64,000 nucleotides of DNA from an uncultured Lachnospiraceae bacterium (lineage in GTDB: Bacteria; Bacillota; Clostridia; Lachnospirales; Lachnospiraceae). The notes below the pieces were generated by a model. It was not told the DNA's origin. It made no database searches and saw nothing but the letters and a program-made list of their open reading frames with translations. The number at the start of each line of letters is the position of its first letter. Positions within the stretch are counted from its first letter, which is position 1. The stretch covers positions 62,001-126,000 of the forward strand of contig CANQUG010000001.1 of NCBI GenBank assembly GCA_947626985.1, read 5' to 3'. The translations under genes were made by a program, and so were the position numbers. Below, in pieces: positions 27,582 to 34,536 of the stretch.

Positions 27582-28607
27582 ATGGGAAGAAGAATTCTGT
27601 TATGCGGGCTGACACTGTTTTTTCTCTGTGCGGCGGGATGCTCTGCGGGAAAAAAGGCCGGGGACTCCGGGAATTCTGACAGGGAACAGAGCGAACTGGA
27701 GGCTTCAGAAAATCTGATAGTGGTGGGAGTATCCCAGATCGGCGCGGAATCGGACTGGAGAAATGCATGTACGAAGTCCATCAAAACCTCTCTTACAAGA
27801 GAAAACGGGTTTTATCTGATTTTCGACGACGCACAGCAGAAGCAGGAGAATCAGATCAAGGCCGTGAGGAATTTTATCCTGCAGGAAGTGGATTATATTG
27901 TACTCTGTCCGATTGTGGAAACAGGATGGGACGCTGTGCTTCAGGAGGCCAGGGACGCGGGAATTCCTGTAGTGGTGGCGGACCGTCAGGTGGATGTGGA
28001 TGAGGACCTGTATACCTGCTGGGTAGGCGCGGACTTCCGGAAGGAAGGGGAAACCGCAGGCGGCTGGCTGGCCGAAGAGCTGGAGAGGCAGGGCCGGGAG
28101 GATGAGGAGATCCGCCTGGTCACGCTGCAGGGAACCGTGGGCGCCAGCGCTCAGATCGGCCGTACGGAAGGCTTCGCCCGGGTTCTGAAGGAACACGAAA
28201 ACTGGAAGATGCTGGAGATGGCCAGCGGGGACTTCACTCAGGCCAAGGGCGAGGAGGTCATGGGGGAATTCCTGAAAAAGTATGACGATATCGACGTGGT
28301 TATCTGTGAGAATGACAATATGGCCTTCGGGGCGGTGGACGCCATTAAGGCGGCGGGGAAAACCTGCGGACCGTCGGGAGAGATCATGGTTCTCTCCTTC
28401 GATGCGGTGAGCGCTGCCTTCGAGGCGATGATTGACGGAGACATCAATGCCGCTTTTGAGTGCAATCCCTTGCTGGGACCGAAAATCCGGGAGATTCTGG
28501 ATATTTTAAGCTCTGGAGGAACGGTGGATAAGATTCAGTATATGGAGGAAACATATTTCGATACCAGTATGGATCTGGAGAATATTTTGAAAACGAGAAT
28601 GTATTAA
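27582..28607 (+). CDS. YtfQ-like sugar-binding lipoprotein, paralogue of the 22.7-kb gene
   Basis: A 341-residue binding protein of the same family as the gene at 22716. Shared blocks include ESDWRNACTKS, VDYIVLCPIVETGWD, SAQIGRTEGF, GDFTQ and ICENDNMAFGAVDA. It differs at the N-terminus. A lipobox LCAAGC gives a lipidated cysteine at residue 20, followed by a charged Ser/Asp/Glu tether. It is therefore held on the membrane, while its paralogue lacks a lipobox. Its codon choice is closer to moderately expressed genes than to the first binding-protein gene, which uses highly favoured codons. It may be the dedicated transport receptor, or a sensor partner for the histidine kinase. The two roles cannot be told apart from sequence. 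Confidence 0.87.
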   Translation: MGRRILLCGLTLFFLCAAGCSAGKKAGDSGNSDREQSELEASENLIVVGVSQIGAESDWRNACTKSIKTSLTRENGFYLIFDDAQQKQENQIKAVRNFILQEVDYIVLCPIVETGWDAVLQEARDAGIPVVVADRQVDVDEDLYTCWVGADFRKEGETAGGWLAEELERQGREDEEIRLVTLQGTVGASAQIGRTEGFARVLKEHENWKMLEMASGDFTQAKGEEVMGEFLKKYDDIDVVICENDNMAFGAVDAIKAAGKTCGPSGEIMVLSFDAVSAAFEAMIDGDINAAFECNPLLGPKIREILDILSSGGTVDKIQYMEETYFDTSMDLENILKTRMY

Positions 28608-28617
28608 AAAGAATTAT

Positions 28618-28731
28618 CCGGTATTTGCTGTATAGAGGTGTACAGCAAATCAACGGCGTATTCCAAAGAGTAAGCCGGTAATTGTTGTATAGAAACGTAC
28701 AGAAAATTTACGGCGTATTCCATAAAGGGGG
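28618..28731. repeat. Two-copy tandem repeat, 57-bp unit
   Basis: Copies at 28618-28674 and 28675-28731 share CCGGTA, TTGTATAG or CTGTATAG, CGTACAG or TGTACAG, and an identical ACGGCGTATTCCA. In copy 1 the arms TTTGCTGTA and TACAGCAAA form a perfect nine-base hairpin, which copy 2 has partly lost. The array lies directly after the lipoprotein gene and before its terminator. Confidence 0.8.
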
Positions 28732-28770
28732 CTGTCGGTGAGTGCATATGACTTCCGGCAGTCCCTTTTA
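28728..28770 (+). terminator. Terminator of the ABC transporter operon
   Basis: GGGGCTGTCGG pairs with CCGGCAGTCCC through G-U wobbles and is followed by TTTTATAG. Confidence 0.75.
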
Positions 28771-28827
28771 TAGTTCTGTTATGGAGGTGTGATGGTTCGG
28801 GAATACGGTGCTCCATAGACAGGAGCC

Positions 28828-29391
28828 TCAGCAGTATCCGGCCTTCGTCAGCCTGCGCACTTCGCGGATCCTCCGGATAACGGCGGTTTCGCTCTGACCA
28901 TACTGAGACTGCAGATCGCGGACGAATTTTATTTCATCCATCCTGGGTCTGGTGGTGTCGTAGGTATGCAGGGCGTCCATAATTTCCTCCTGAGGCATGA
29001 TGTAGGCCGCGGTTTTATAATTGATTTTCTGCTCCTCGGTGCTGACGGGTGTTCCTTTTTTTCTTCGGGCATAGCGTTTCGTGACTTTATTGCCGTATCC
29101 TACGTCAAAGATGAAGTGCATGATTTCGTGGATACAGGCGAATTTATCTTTTTCCGAGTCCTTCCGGAGTCTGATTAAACCGAGGTGTTCTTCGTCGTCG
29201 GGAGGAAGAAGTTCAGCTTCATTATCCTCCTCCAGATCGGATACGTATTCTACTTTCAGCTGCAGCTCGGAGGCCAGCTTTTCGATTCCCATTTTCGGAT
29301 TCAGGGAATGGAGTTCGCTGTTTTTCAGTTCTTCTTCCATCAGTATCATGTCCGCTATGGTGAGTTTTTCCCGGCGTTTAAAAAATAACAT
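28828..29391 (-). CDS. ImmA/IrrE-family metallopeptidase
   Basis: A 187-residue cytoplasmic zinc peptidase. The catalytic motif H-E-x-x-H occurs as ACIHEIMHFIFD near residue 90, and the N-terminal half has the SELQLKVEYVSDLEEDNEAELLP type of segment common in this family. Relatives include ImmA, which cleaves the ImmR repressor of ICEBs1, and IrrE of Deinococcus. The C-terminal 60 residues (YIMPQEEIMDALHTYD onward) carry a helical region. AGGAGGA sits eight bases before the ATG. The gene lies 21 bases after a small membrane protein gene on the same strand and probably shares its transcript. No XRE-type repressor partner is present, so its substrate must be encoded elsewhere. No other mobile-element gene is near. 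Confidence 0.82.
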   Translation of the reverse strand: MLFFKRREKLTIADMILMEEELKNSELHSLNPKMGIEKLASELQLKVEYVSDLEEDNEAELLPPDDEEHLGLIRLRKDSEKDKFACIHEIMHFIFDVGYGNKVTKRYARRKKGTPVSTEEQKINYKTAAYIMPQEEIMDALHTYDTTRPRMDEIKFVRDLQSQYGQSETAVIRRIREVRRLTKAGYC

Positions 29392-29412
29392 AATATGATT
29401 CCTCCTGTTTTT

Positions 29413-29847
29413 TTATGGCTTCGTCCACGGGCTTACTAAAACGGCTCGTTTTATCCGATGATAAATTTCAAATAATAACAGCAGACCGCATACGCACAGC
29501 AGAAGAGGCGGGATCAGCGGGAGCAGCAGGCTGTCTGTTCCTGCACAGAGTGCAGAAAAGAATATGGACAGGAAATGAAAAATCATGCGGATAAGGAGTT
29601 TGGGGTTTCTGGCAGATTCGCCATGGTATCTTCCGTAAGTGTCGTACAGACCGGACAGCGAGATAGAAAGAAACGGAAAGGTGTAATTCCAGAAAGTGCA
29701 GTGTTCTGTCTGTATGGCAAAACACACAGATAAACCCGGAATGACTATCAGGATGATCAGTCCGCACAGAGCATCCGTATAACTTTTAAAAATGTTCGTT
29801 TCTTCCGCCAGCCAGTAATTTTTGAATAAGAGAATCAGTTTTTTCAC
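29413..29847 (-). CDS. Small four-segment membrane protein, unknown
   Basis: A 144-residue protein with four hydrophobic stretches (around 25-45, 52-68, 85-103 and 107-127). It ends in a basic tail and matches no family that I recognise. It starts with GTG at 29845-29847, with a modest AGGACGG about a dozen bases upstream. The ImmA-type peptidase gene follows after 21 bases, so the pair forms a small operon that stands apart from the flanking sugar genes in orientation and in lower GC content. A membrane target or partner of the peptidase is one possibility. It is not supported by any motif. Confidence 0.6.
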   Translation of the reverse strand: MKKLILLFKNYWLAEETNIFKSYTDALCGLIILIVIPGLSVCFAIQTEHCTFWNYTFPFLSISLSGLYDTYGRYHGESARNPKLLIRMIFHFLSIFFSALCAGTDSLLLPLIPPLLLCVCGLLLLFEIYHRIKRAVLVSPWTKP

Positions 29848-29993
29848 GGTGTCAGATTACCGTCCTTTTTAGAATTTTTCAGAAGTGATTTTCTTTGAGT
29901 CTAACCCATGAAACAGGATTCGTCAATCATAATTGATTGTATATCTTTATGGAATTTGAAAAATTCAAAATTTTTATTTTATTTGACGAAAAC

Positions 29994-30033
29994 AATATAA
30001 AACAATAATAAATAATATAAAACAATAATAAAT
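29994..30033 (+). repeat. Two exact adjacent 20-bp repeats, likely operator
   Basis: The unit AATATAAAACAATAATAAAT occurs at 29994-30013 and again at 30014-30033, with no gap and no mismatch. It ends two bases before the -35 hexamer of the fucosidase promoter. A tandem site at this position fits an activator such as an AraC-type protein, or the DeoR regulator encoded in the operon. Confidence 0.75.
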
Positions 30034-30035
30034 TG

Positions 30036-30064
30036 TTGACAGGGAAAAGCGGCCATGATACATT
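30036..30064 (+). promoter_or_regulatory. Promoter of the fucosidase operon
   Basis: TTGACA (30036-30041) and TACATT (30059-30064) have a 17-base spacer. A possible second promoter, TTGACG (29983-29988) with TAATAA, lies upstream within the repeat. An inverted repeat TTTGAA-AAA-TTCAAA sits at about 29954-29968. Confidence 0.7.
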
Positions 30065-30138
30065 GGATTTGCGGATGAGAGATTCCGCGGAGCAGTAAAT
30101 GTACCGCACAGCGGGAATGATGGAAAGGAGAAGGCATT

Positions 30139-31443
30139 ATGTATCAGTTTAACAGAGAAGAATATGAAAAACGCATGAAGTGGTTCGTGGACGCCAGATT
30201 TGGAATGTTTATCCACTGGGGGCTTTATGCGATTCCCGCCAGAGGGGAGTGGGTACGCAGCACAGAGGAAATCCCGAAAGAGGATTATATGAAATATTTT
30301 GAGGAATTTGACCCGCAGGAGTGCGACCCGGCAGTGTGGGCCAGGGCGGCCAGGGAGGCGGGCATGAAGTATGTGGTTATGACGGCCAAGCATCATGACG
30401 GGTTCTGCCTCTTCGACAGCCAGTATACGGATTTTAAGTCCACCAATACGAAATGCGGACGGGATTTTGTGGCGGAATACGTGGAGGCGGTGAGAAATGA
30501 GGGGCTGAAGGTGGGCCTGTACTTTTCGGTGATCGACTGGTATCACGAGGATTTCCCCCATTATGGGGACAGAAACCATCCCATGAGGAACCATCCGGAG
30601 TGCTCCAATGAAAACAGGAATTTTGACAGATATCTTACCTATATGCATAATCAGATCAGGGAGATCTGCACGAATTACGGGAAGCTGGACCTTCTCTGGT
30701 TTGACTTTTCCTATGATAATCTCCGGGGAGAAGCCTGGAAGGCCACGGAGCTCATCGACATGGTGCGTACGCTCCAGCCCGGAGTGATTATTGACAATCG
30801 TCTGGAGGTAAGCGGAGAGGGCTACGGTTCTCTTGCCGCCGGAAATCCTACTCCCTACCACGGAGATTTCGTGACGCCGGAGCAGATGATTCCGCCGGAA
30901 GGGATCAAGGATGTGAACGGAAACGATCTTTACTGGGAGTCCTGCGTCACCATGAACGGGAGCTGGGGCTATCACGCCACGGACCGCTTTTTCAAGCCCT
31001 CCTCCATGCTGATCAAGAAGCTGGTGGAGTGCGTGTCCAAGGGCGGAAACATGATACTGAACATCGGACCGGACGCCCACGGCAGGATTCCGGAGCAGTC
31101 CGCCAGGATCCTGAAGGAGATCGGGCAGTGGATGTCCAAAAACTCCAGAAGCATTTACGGATGTACAAAAACAGGACTTGCGAAGCCGGAGATGGGACGT
31201 ATTACCGGAAACGGGAAGAGCCTGTTCTTCCATCTCTATGAGAACGCCATCGGACCGGTTCCTCTCCTGGGCGTGAAAAAGAGCGATGTAAAGGGAATGC
31301 GCTACCTGGCTACCGGAGCGGAAGTTCCTGTCTCCAAGAGCTGGGTGCACAGTGATTATCCGGATATTCTGTTTGCGGATCTGGGACCGGACCCCGTGCT
31401 TCCCGATCCGGTGGATACGGTGCTGGAGGTTATCCTGAAATAA
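30139..31443 (+). CDS. Alpha-L-fucosidase, glycoside hydrolase family 29
   Basis: A 434-residue enzyme that removes terminal alpha-L-fucose from glycans by a retaining mechanism. Family signatures are RFGMFIHWGLYAIP, YVVMTAKHHDGFCLFDS, VGLYFSVIDWYHEDFP and KLDLLWFDFSYD with the nucleophile Asp189. The length fits the shorter GH29 members without an extra carbohydrate-binding domain. No signal peptide is visible, so it acts inside the cell on imported fucosylated oligosaccharides, for example from mucin or human milk. GGAAAGGAG precedes the ATG. A DeoR regulator gene follows after 45 bases, and an aminopeptidase and cutC come next, apparently in one operon driven by the promoter at 30036. Confidence 0.9.
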   Translation: MYQFNREEYEKRMKWFVDARFGMFIHWGLYAIPARGEWVRSTEEIPKEDYMKYFEEFDPQECDPAVWARAAREAGMKYVVMTAKHHDGFCLFDSQYTDFKSTNTKCGRDFVAEYVEAVRNEGLKVGLYFSVIDWYHEDFPHYGDRNHPMRNHPECSNENRNFDRYLTYMHNQIREICTNYGKLDLLWFDFSYDNLRGEAWKATELIDMVRTLQPGVIIDNRLEVSGEGYGSLAAGNPTPYHGDFVTPEQMIPPEGIKDVNGNDLYWESCVTMNGSWGYHATDRFFKPSSMLIKKLVECVSKGGNMILNIGPDAHGRIPEQSARILKEIGQWMSKNSRSIYGCTKTGLAKPEMGRITGNGKSLFFHLYENAIGPVPLLGVKKSDVKGMRYLATGAEVPVSKSWVHSDYPDILFADLGPDPVLPDPVDTVLEVILK

Positions 31444-31488
31444 AAGACTCCGCTTTTTTTACGGCGGATCATAAAATGGAGAAGAGGA

Positions 31489-32250
31489 ATGTTTACATCG
31501 GAAAGGCAGGAAGCGATTCTTCAGGAGTTGCGTGCGCAGGGCAAGGTCAGGGTCCGTACGCTGAGCGACAAGTTTGAGGTGACGGAGGACTGTATCCGAA
31601 AGGATCTGAAAGCTCTGGAAAAGGCAGGAAAACTGAAACGGACCTACGGGGGAGCCATTCTCTCCGGGGATTATCCCCTGGACCGGGACGTGATCGACCG
31701 CAGGAGCGTAAACATAAGGGAGAAGGGCATCATTGCCCGGAAGGCTTATGAACTGATTAAGGACAATGAAACTGTTTTTCTGGATATTTCCACCAGCAAT
31801 ATCCGGCTGGCCGAGATGCTGGCGGGATCCGGCAGACGTCTGGTGGTTGTCAGCAATATGATCGATATTCTTCAGATTCTCGCTGCGAGTCCCGCCGTTA
31901 CGGCGGTGGGAACCGGCGGGATCATGTATCGGACGGTGAACGGCTTTATGGGGGCGGCGGCCATTGAAGTGATCAGGCACTACAGTTTTGACAGGGCTTT
32001 CGTGGGCAGCTGCGGAGTGGATCTGACGGATCTTTCCATCACCACCTTCGGAGTGGAGGACGGACTTACGAAAAAAGCTGCCATTGAGAGCAGCCGCCAT
32101 ACCTACGTGGTGATGGAGAAAGACAAATTTTATTTTAATGATTCTTACAAATTTGCCCATTTTGATGATATAGACGGGATCATTACGAATGAAGCGCCGG
32201 ATCCGGCGGCCATGTCGGCGCTGGAATCGGCGGGAGTACAGCTGTACTGA
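31489..32250 (+). CDS. DeoR/GlpR-family transcriptional regulator
   Basis: A 253-residue regulator. The N-terminal winged helix (MFTSERQEAILQELRAQG, then VTEDCIRKDLKALEKAGKL) is classic DeoR, and the C-terminal sugar-phosphate sensor of the RpiA-like fold contains VFLDISTSN, VVSNMID and AFVGSCGVD. Such proteins are usually repressors released by a phosphorylated sugar. Its position directly after alpha-L-fucosidase suggests response to a fucose-derived metabolite and control of the operon promoter at 30036, where tandem repeats are present. No kinase or isomerase for fucose is in the window, so the inducer is inferred only. Confidence 0.88.
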   Translation: MFTSERQEAILQELRAQGKVRVRTLSDKFEVTEDCIRKDLKALEKAGKLKRTYGGAILSGDYPLDRDVIDRRSVNIREKGIIARKAYELIKDNETVFLDISTSNIRLAEMLAGSGRRLVVVSNMIDILQILAASPAVTAVGTGGIMYRTVNGFMGAAAIEVIRHYSFDRAFVGSCGVDLTDLSITTFGVEDGLTKKAAIESSRHTYVVMEKDKFYFNDSYKFAHFDDIDGIITNEAPDPAAMSALESAGVQLY

Positions 32251-32297
32251 CGGAGGACTCTATTGTAAAATATACTGCGAAAAGAGGAAGATGCGAA

Positions 32298-33638
32298 ATG
32301 ATACGATTTGTCAGGACAGGCAGTTTTCCGGCGCTGACGGATGGCGGCGAGGCTGGTTTGTCAGACAGAGTAGAGAGAAAAGAGTTTTTTGCCAAAGCGG
32401 TGAAGGAGCGGAAGGACAGAAAATTTTCCGCTGACCTGAGCGGGCTTGTCCGCGCGCAGGGCCTGACGGCGCTCCGGGACGCGGCGGAGGGAATGATTCT
32501 GGGGACGTTTGTTCCGGAGCGGTTCCCGCAAAAGCCGAGAGAAGAGTGGGAGATGGAGCTGGCCGGGCTTTCTCCGGAAGGAGAGACTGTGGTCAGGGAG
32601 ACGGAAGCTCTTATGGAAGGGGTTTTCTGGGTGCGGGACATGACCAATCGTCCGGGAAACCTTCTCCGGCCCGGGGATTTTGCCGGGGAGACGCGGAGGC
32701 TTCTGGAAGGGCTTCCTGTGGAACTGGAGATTCTGGATGCGGCCCGCATGGAAGAATTGGGGATGGGCGGCGTGCTGGGCATCGGTATGAGCAGCGCGTA
32801 CAGGCCCTGTCTGTGCATTCTTCGTTATCGCGGAGGGCATGAGAGCGATGGAATCACCGGTCTGGTGGGCAAAGGTGTGACCTGCGATTCCGGCGGATAC
32901 TGTCTGAAATCCGCGTCCTCCATGCTGGGAATCAAAGGGGATATGGCAGGAGGCGCGGCCGTGGCCGGAACGATTTATGCTCTGGCGAAAAACCATGTGC
33001 CTGTGAATGTCACCGGCGTGATTCCCATGGCGGAGAACCGGATCTCGGACGGCAGCCTTCTTCCGGGGGATGTGATCACTTCCTACAGCGGGAGGACCAT
33101 AGAGGTTCAGAACACGGACGCGGAGGGACGGCTGATCCTTGCGGACGCCGTTACCTGGGCGGTGCGGGATGAGCATGTGAGCAGAGTCCTGGATATCGCC
33201 ACCCTTACCGGCAGCATCTGCACGACGCTGGCTTTCGGGGCGGCGGGGGCGGTCTGCGACGACGAGGAGCTGTTCCGGGATTTTCAGGAGGCTTATGAGC
33301 TGTCCGGCGAAAGGTATGTCCGGCTTCCCATTTACAGGGAATATGAGAAAATGATCGAGAGCGATATCGCGGATGTGAAAAATATGGGAGGCAAATTTGC
33401 CGGAACCATCACTGCCGGACTGTTTATCCGCATGTTTGCGGACGGGATTCCCTGGATCCATCTGGATATCGCGGGATCGGCGTGGGTGGACCCGCCGGTG
33501 TTTGAATATCAGAGCAAAGGAGCGTCCGGGGCAGGGCTTACTACCATGTATTATCTGTGCGCGGGAAAAAAGCCTGCGCGGCAGATTCCGGAGCCTGCGG
33601 ATGAGCGGGAGAAAATAGATGCTGAAACCGGTGAATAG
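32298..33638 (+). CDS. M17 leucyl aminopeptidase-family peptidase
   Basis: A 446-residue cytoplasmic metallopeptidase that trims N-terminal residues from peptides. The catalytic half carries the M17 metal and active-site motifs: VGKGVTCDSGGYCLK (Lys and Asp ligands), GIKGDMAGGAA, and the block TDAEGRLILADA, which supplies Asp, Glu and the bicarbonate-binding Arg. The N-terminal regulatory domain is shorter than in PepA, and the total length is a little under the usual 480-500. It lies 47 bases after the DeoR gene and 53 before cutC. Nothing in the sequence links it to sugar use, so it may simply share the transcript. Confidence 0.88.
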   Translation: MIRFVRTGSFPALTDGGEAGLSDRVERKEFFAKAVKERKDRKFSADLSGLVRAQGLTALRDAAEGMILGTFVPERFPQKPREEWEMELAGLSPEGETVVRETEALMEGVFWVRDMTNRPGNLLRPGDFAGETRRLLEGLPVELEILDAARMEELGMGGVLGIGMSSAYRPCLCILRYRGGHESDGITGLVGKGVTCDSGGYCLKSASSMLGIKGDMAGGAAVAGTIYALAKNHVPVNVTGVIPMAENRISDGSLLPGDVITSYSGRTIEVQNTDAEGRLILADAVTWAVRDEHVSRVLDIATLTGSICTTLAFGAAGAVCDDEELFRDFQEAYELSGERYVRLPIYREYEKMIESDIADVKNMGGKFAGTITAGLFIRMFADGIPWIHLDIAGSAWVDPPVFEYQSKGASGAGLTTMYYLCAGKKPARQIPEPADEREKIDAETGE

Positions 33639-33691
33639 ATTTCATGCGGGCCGGAGATATTGCCCGGGACAGGAGGAGGTTCGGTGAGAGT

Positions 33692-34438
33692 ATGAAAGAT
33701 TATATTCTGGAAGCATGTGTGGATTCCGTGGAGTCCGCGCTGGCTGCACAGGCCGGCGGCGCCAGCCGCCTGGAACTCTGCGGCAGTATCATCATAGGAG
33801 GTACCACGCCCAGCCCGTGTCTTTTTCAGGAGATACGGGCCGTGTCGGGGATCCGTACTCATATTCTGATCCGTCCCAGGTTCGGGGATTTTTGTTATAC
33901 GGATTATGAATACCGGGTGATGCTGAGGGAAGTGAGGGCTTTCCGGAAGCTGGGAGCCGACGGAGTGGCGACAGGAATTCTGGGACCGGACGGGACCCTG
34001 GATATGGAACGCATGAGAGGTCTGATGGAGGAAGCACAGGGAATGTCCGTGACTCTTCATCGGGCTTTTGACGTTTGCCGGGATCCTCTGGAGACCATGG
34101 AGCAGGCCGTGGAGCTGGGAATTCACACGATTCTCACTTCCGGGCAGAAAAATTCCTGCCGGGACGGAAAGGATCTTCTGAGAGAACTGGTAAAACGTGA
34201 AAAAGGCCGTATCACCATCATGGCGGGAAGCGGTGTGGATGCGGAGGTTATAGAGGAGCTTCAGCCTTATACCGGCGCGCGCGCCTTCCACATGTCCGGG
34301 AAGCGGGAGACTGAGAGCATGATGGCGTACCGGAAGGAAGGCGTGAGCATGGGGATTTCCTCGGTGAGTGAGTTTGAGATCATAAGGACGGATGAGGAGA
34401 AGATCCGCAGCGCCAGAAATGTGCTGGACAGGCTGTAA
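33692..34438 (+). CDS. cutC: CutC family protein
   Basis: A 248-residue TIM-barrel protein. MKDYILEACVDSVESALAAQAGGASRLELC, GGTTPSPCL, HILIRPRFGDFCY, VTLHRAFDV and ILTSGQ are all strongly conserved in CutC. CutC was linked to copper tolerance in Escherichia coli, but this role is disputed and the true reaction is unknown. I chose the ATG at 33692, preceded by AGGAGGAGG, since no earlier in-frame start has a ribosome binding site. The gene ends the fucosidase operon or is followed without a clear terminator by the transglutaminase-like gene about 100 bases away. Confidence 0.9.
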   Translation: MKDYILEACVDSVESALAAQAGGASRLELCGSIIIGGTTPSPCLFQEIRAVSGIRTHILIRPRFGDFCYTDYEYRVMLREVRAFRKLGADGVATGILGPDGTLDMERMRGLMEEAQGMSVTLHRAFDVCRDPLETMEQAVELGIHTILTSGQKNSCRDGKDLLRELVKREKGRITIMAGSGVDAEVIEELQPYTGARAFHMSGKRETESMMAYRKEGVSMGISSVSEFEIIRTDEEKIRSARNVLDRL

Positions 34439-34536
34439 GCGGCCGTGCCGGGGACATCCTGCGGAAGGATTCCGCGGCAGTTTGTGAGCAAAAAGAGAAC
34501 GGAAAGTTTTGATGAAGATCTGCAGAGGAGACGGCT

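Noticed and set aside
28828..29847. Remnant of an integrated conjugative element around the ImmA-like gene
   Set aside because: No integrase, XRE repressor, relaxase, excisionase or flanking direct repeat was found. The two genes stand alone.
32298..34438. Copper-resistance operon (aminopeptidase and cutC)
   Set aside because: No copper pump, chaperone or CopY-type site is present, and CutC's link to copper is doubtful. Context points to a sugar operon with passenger genes.
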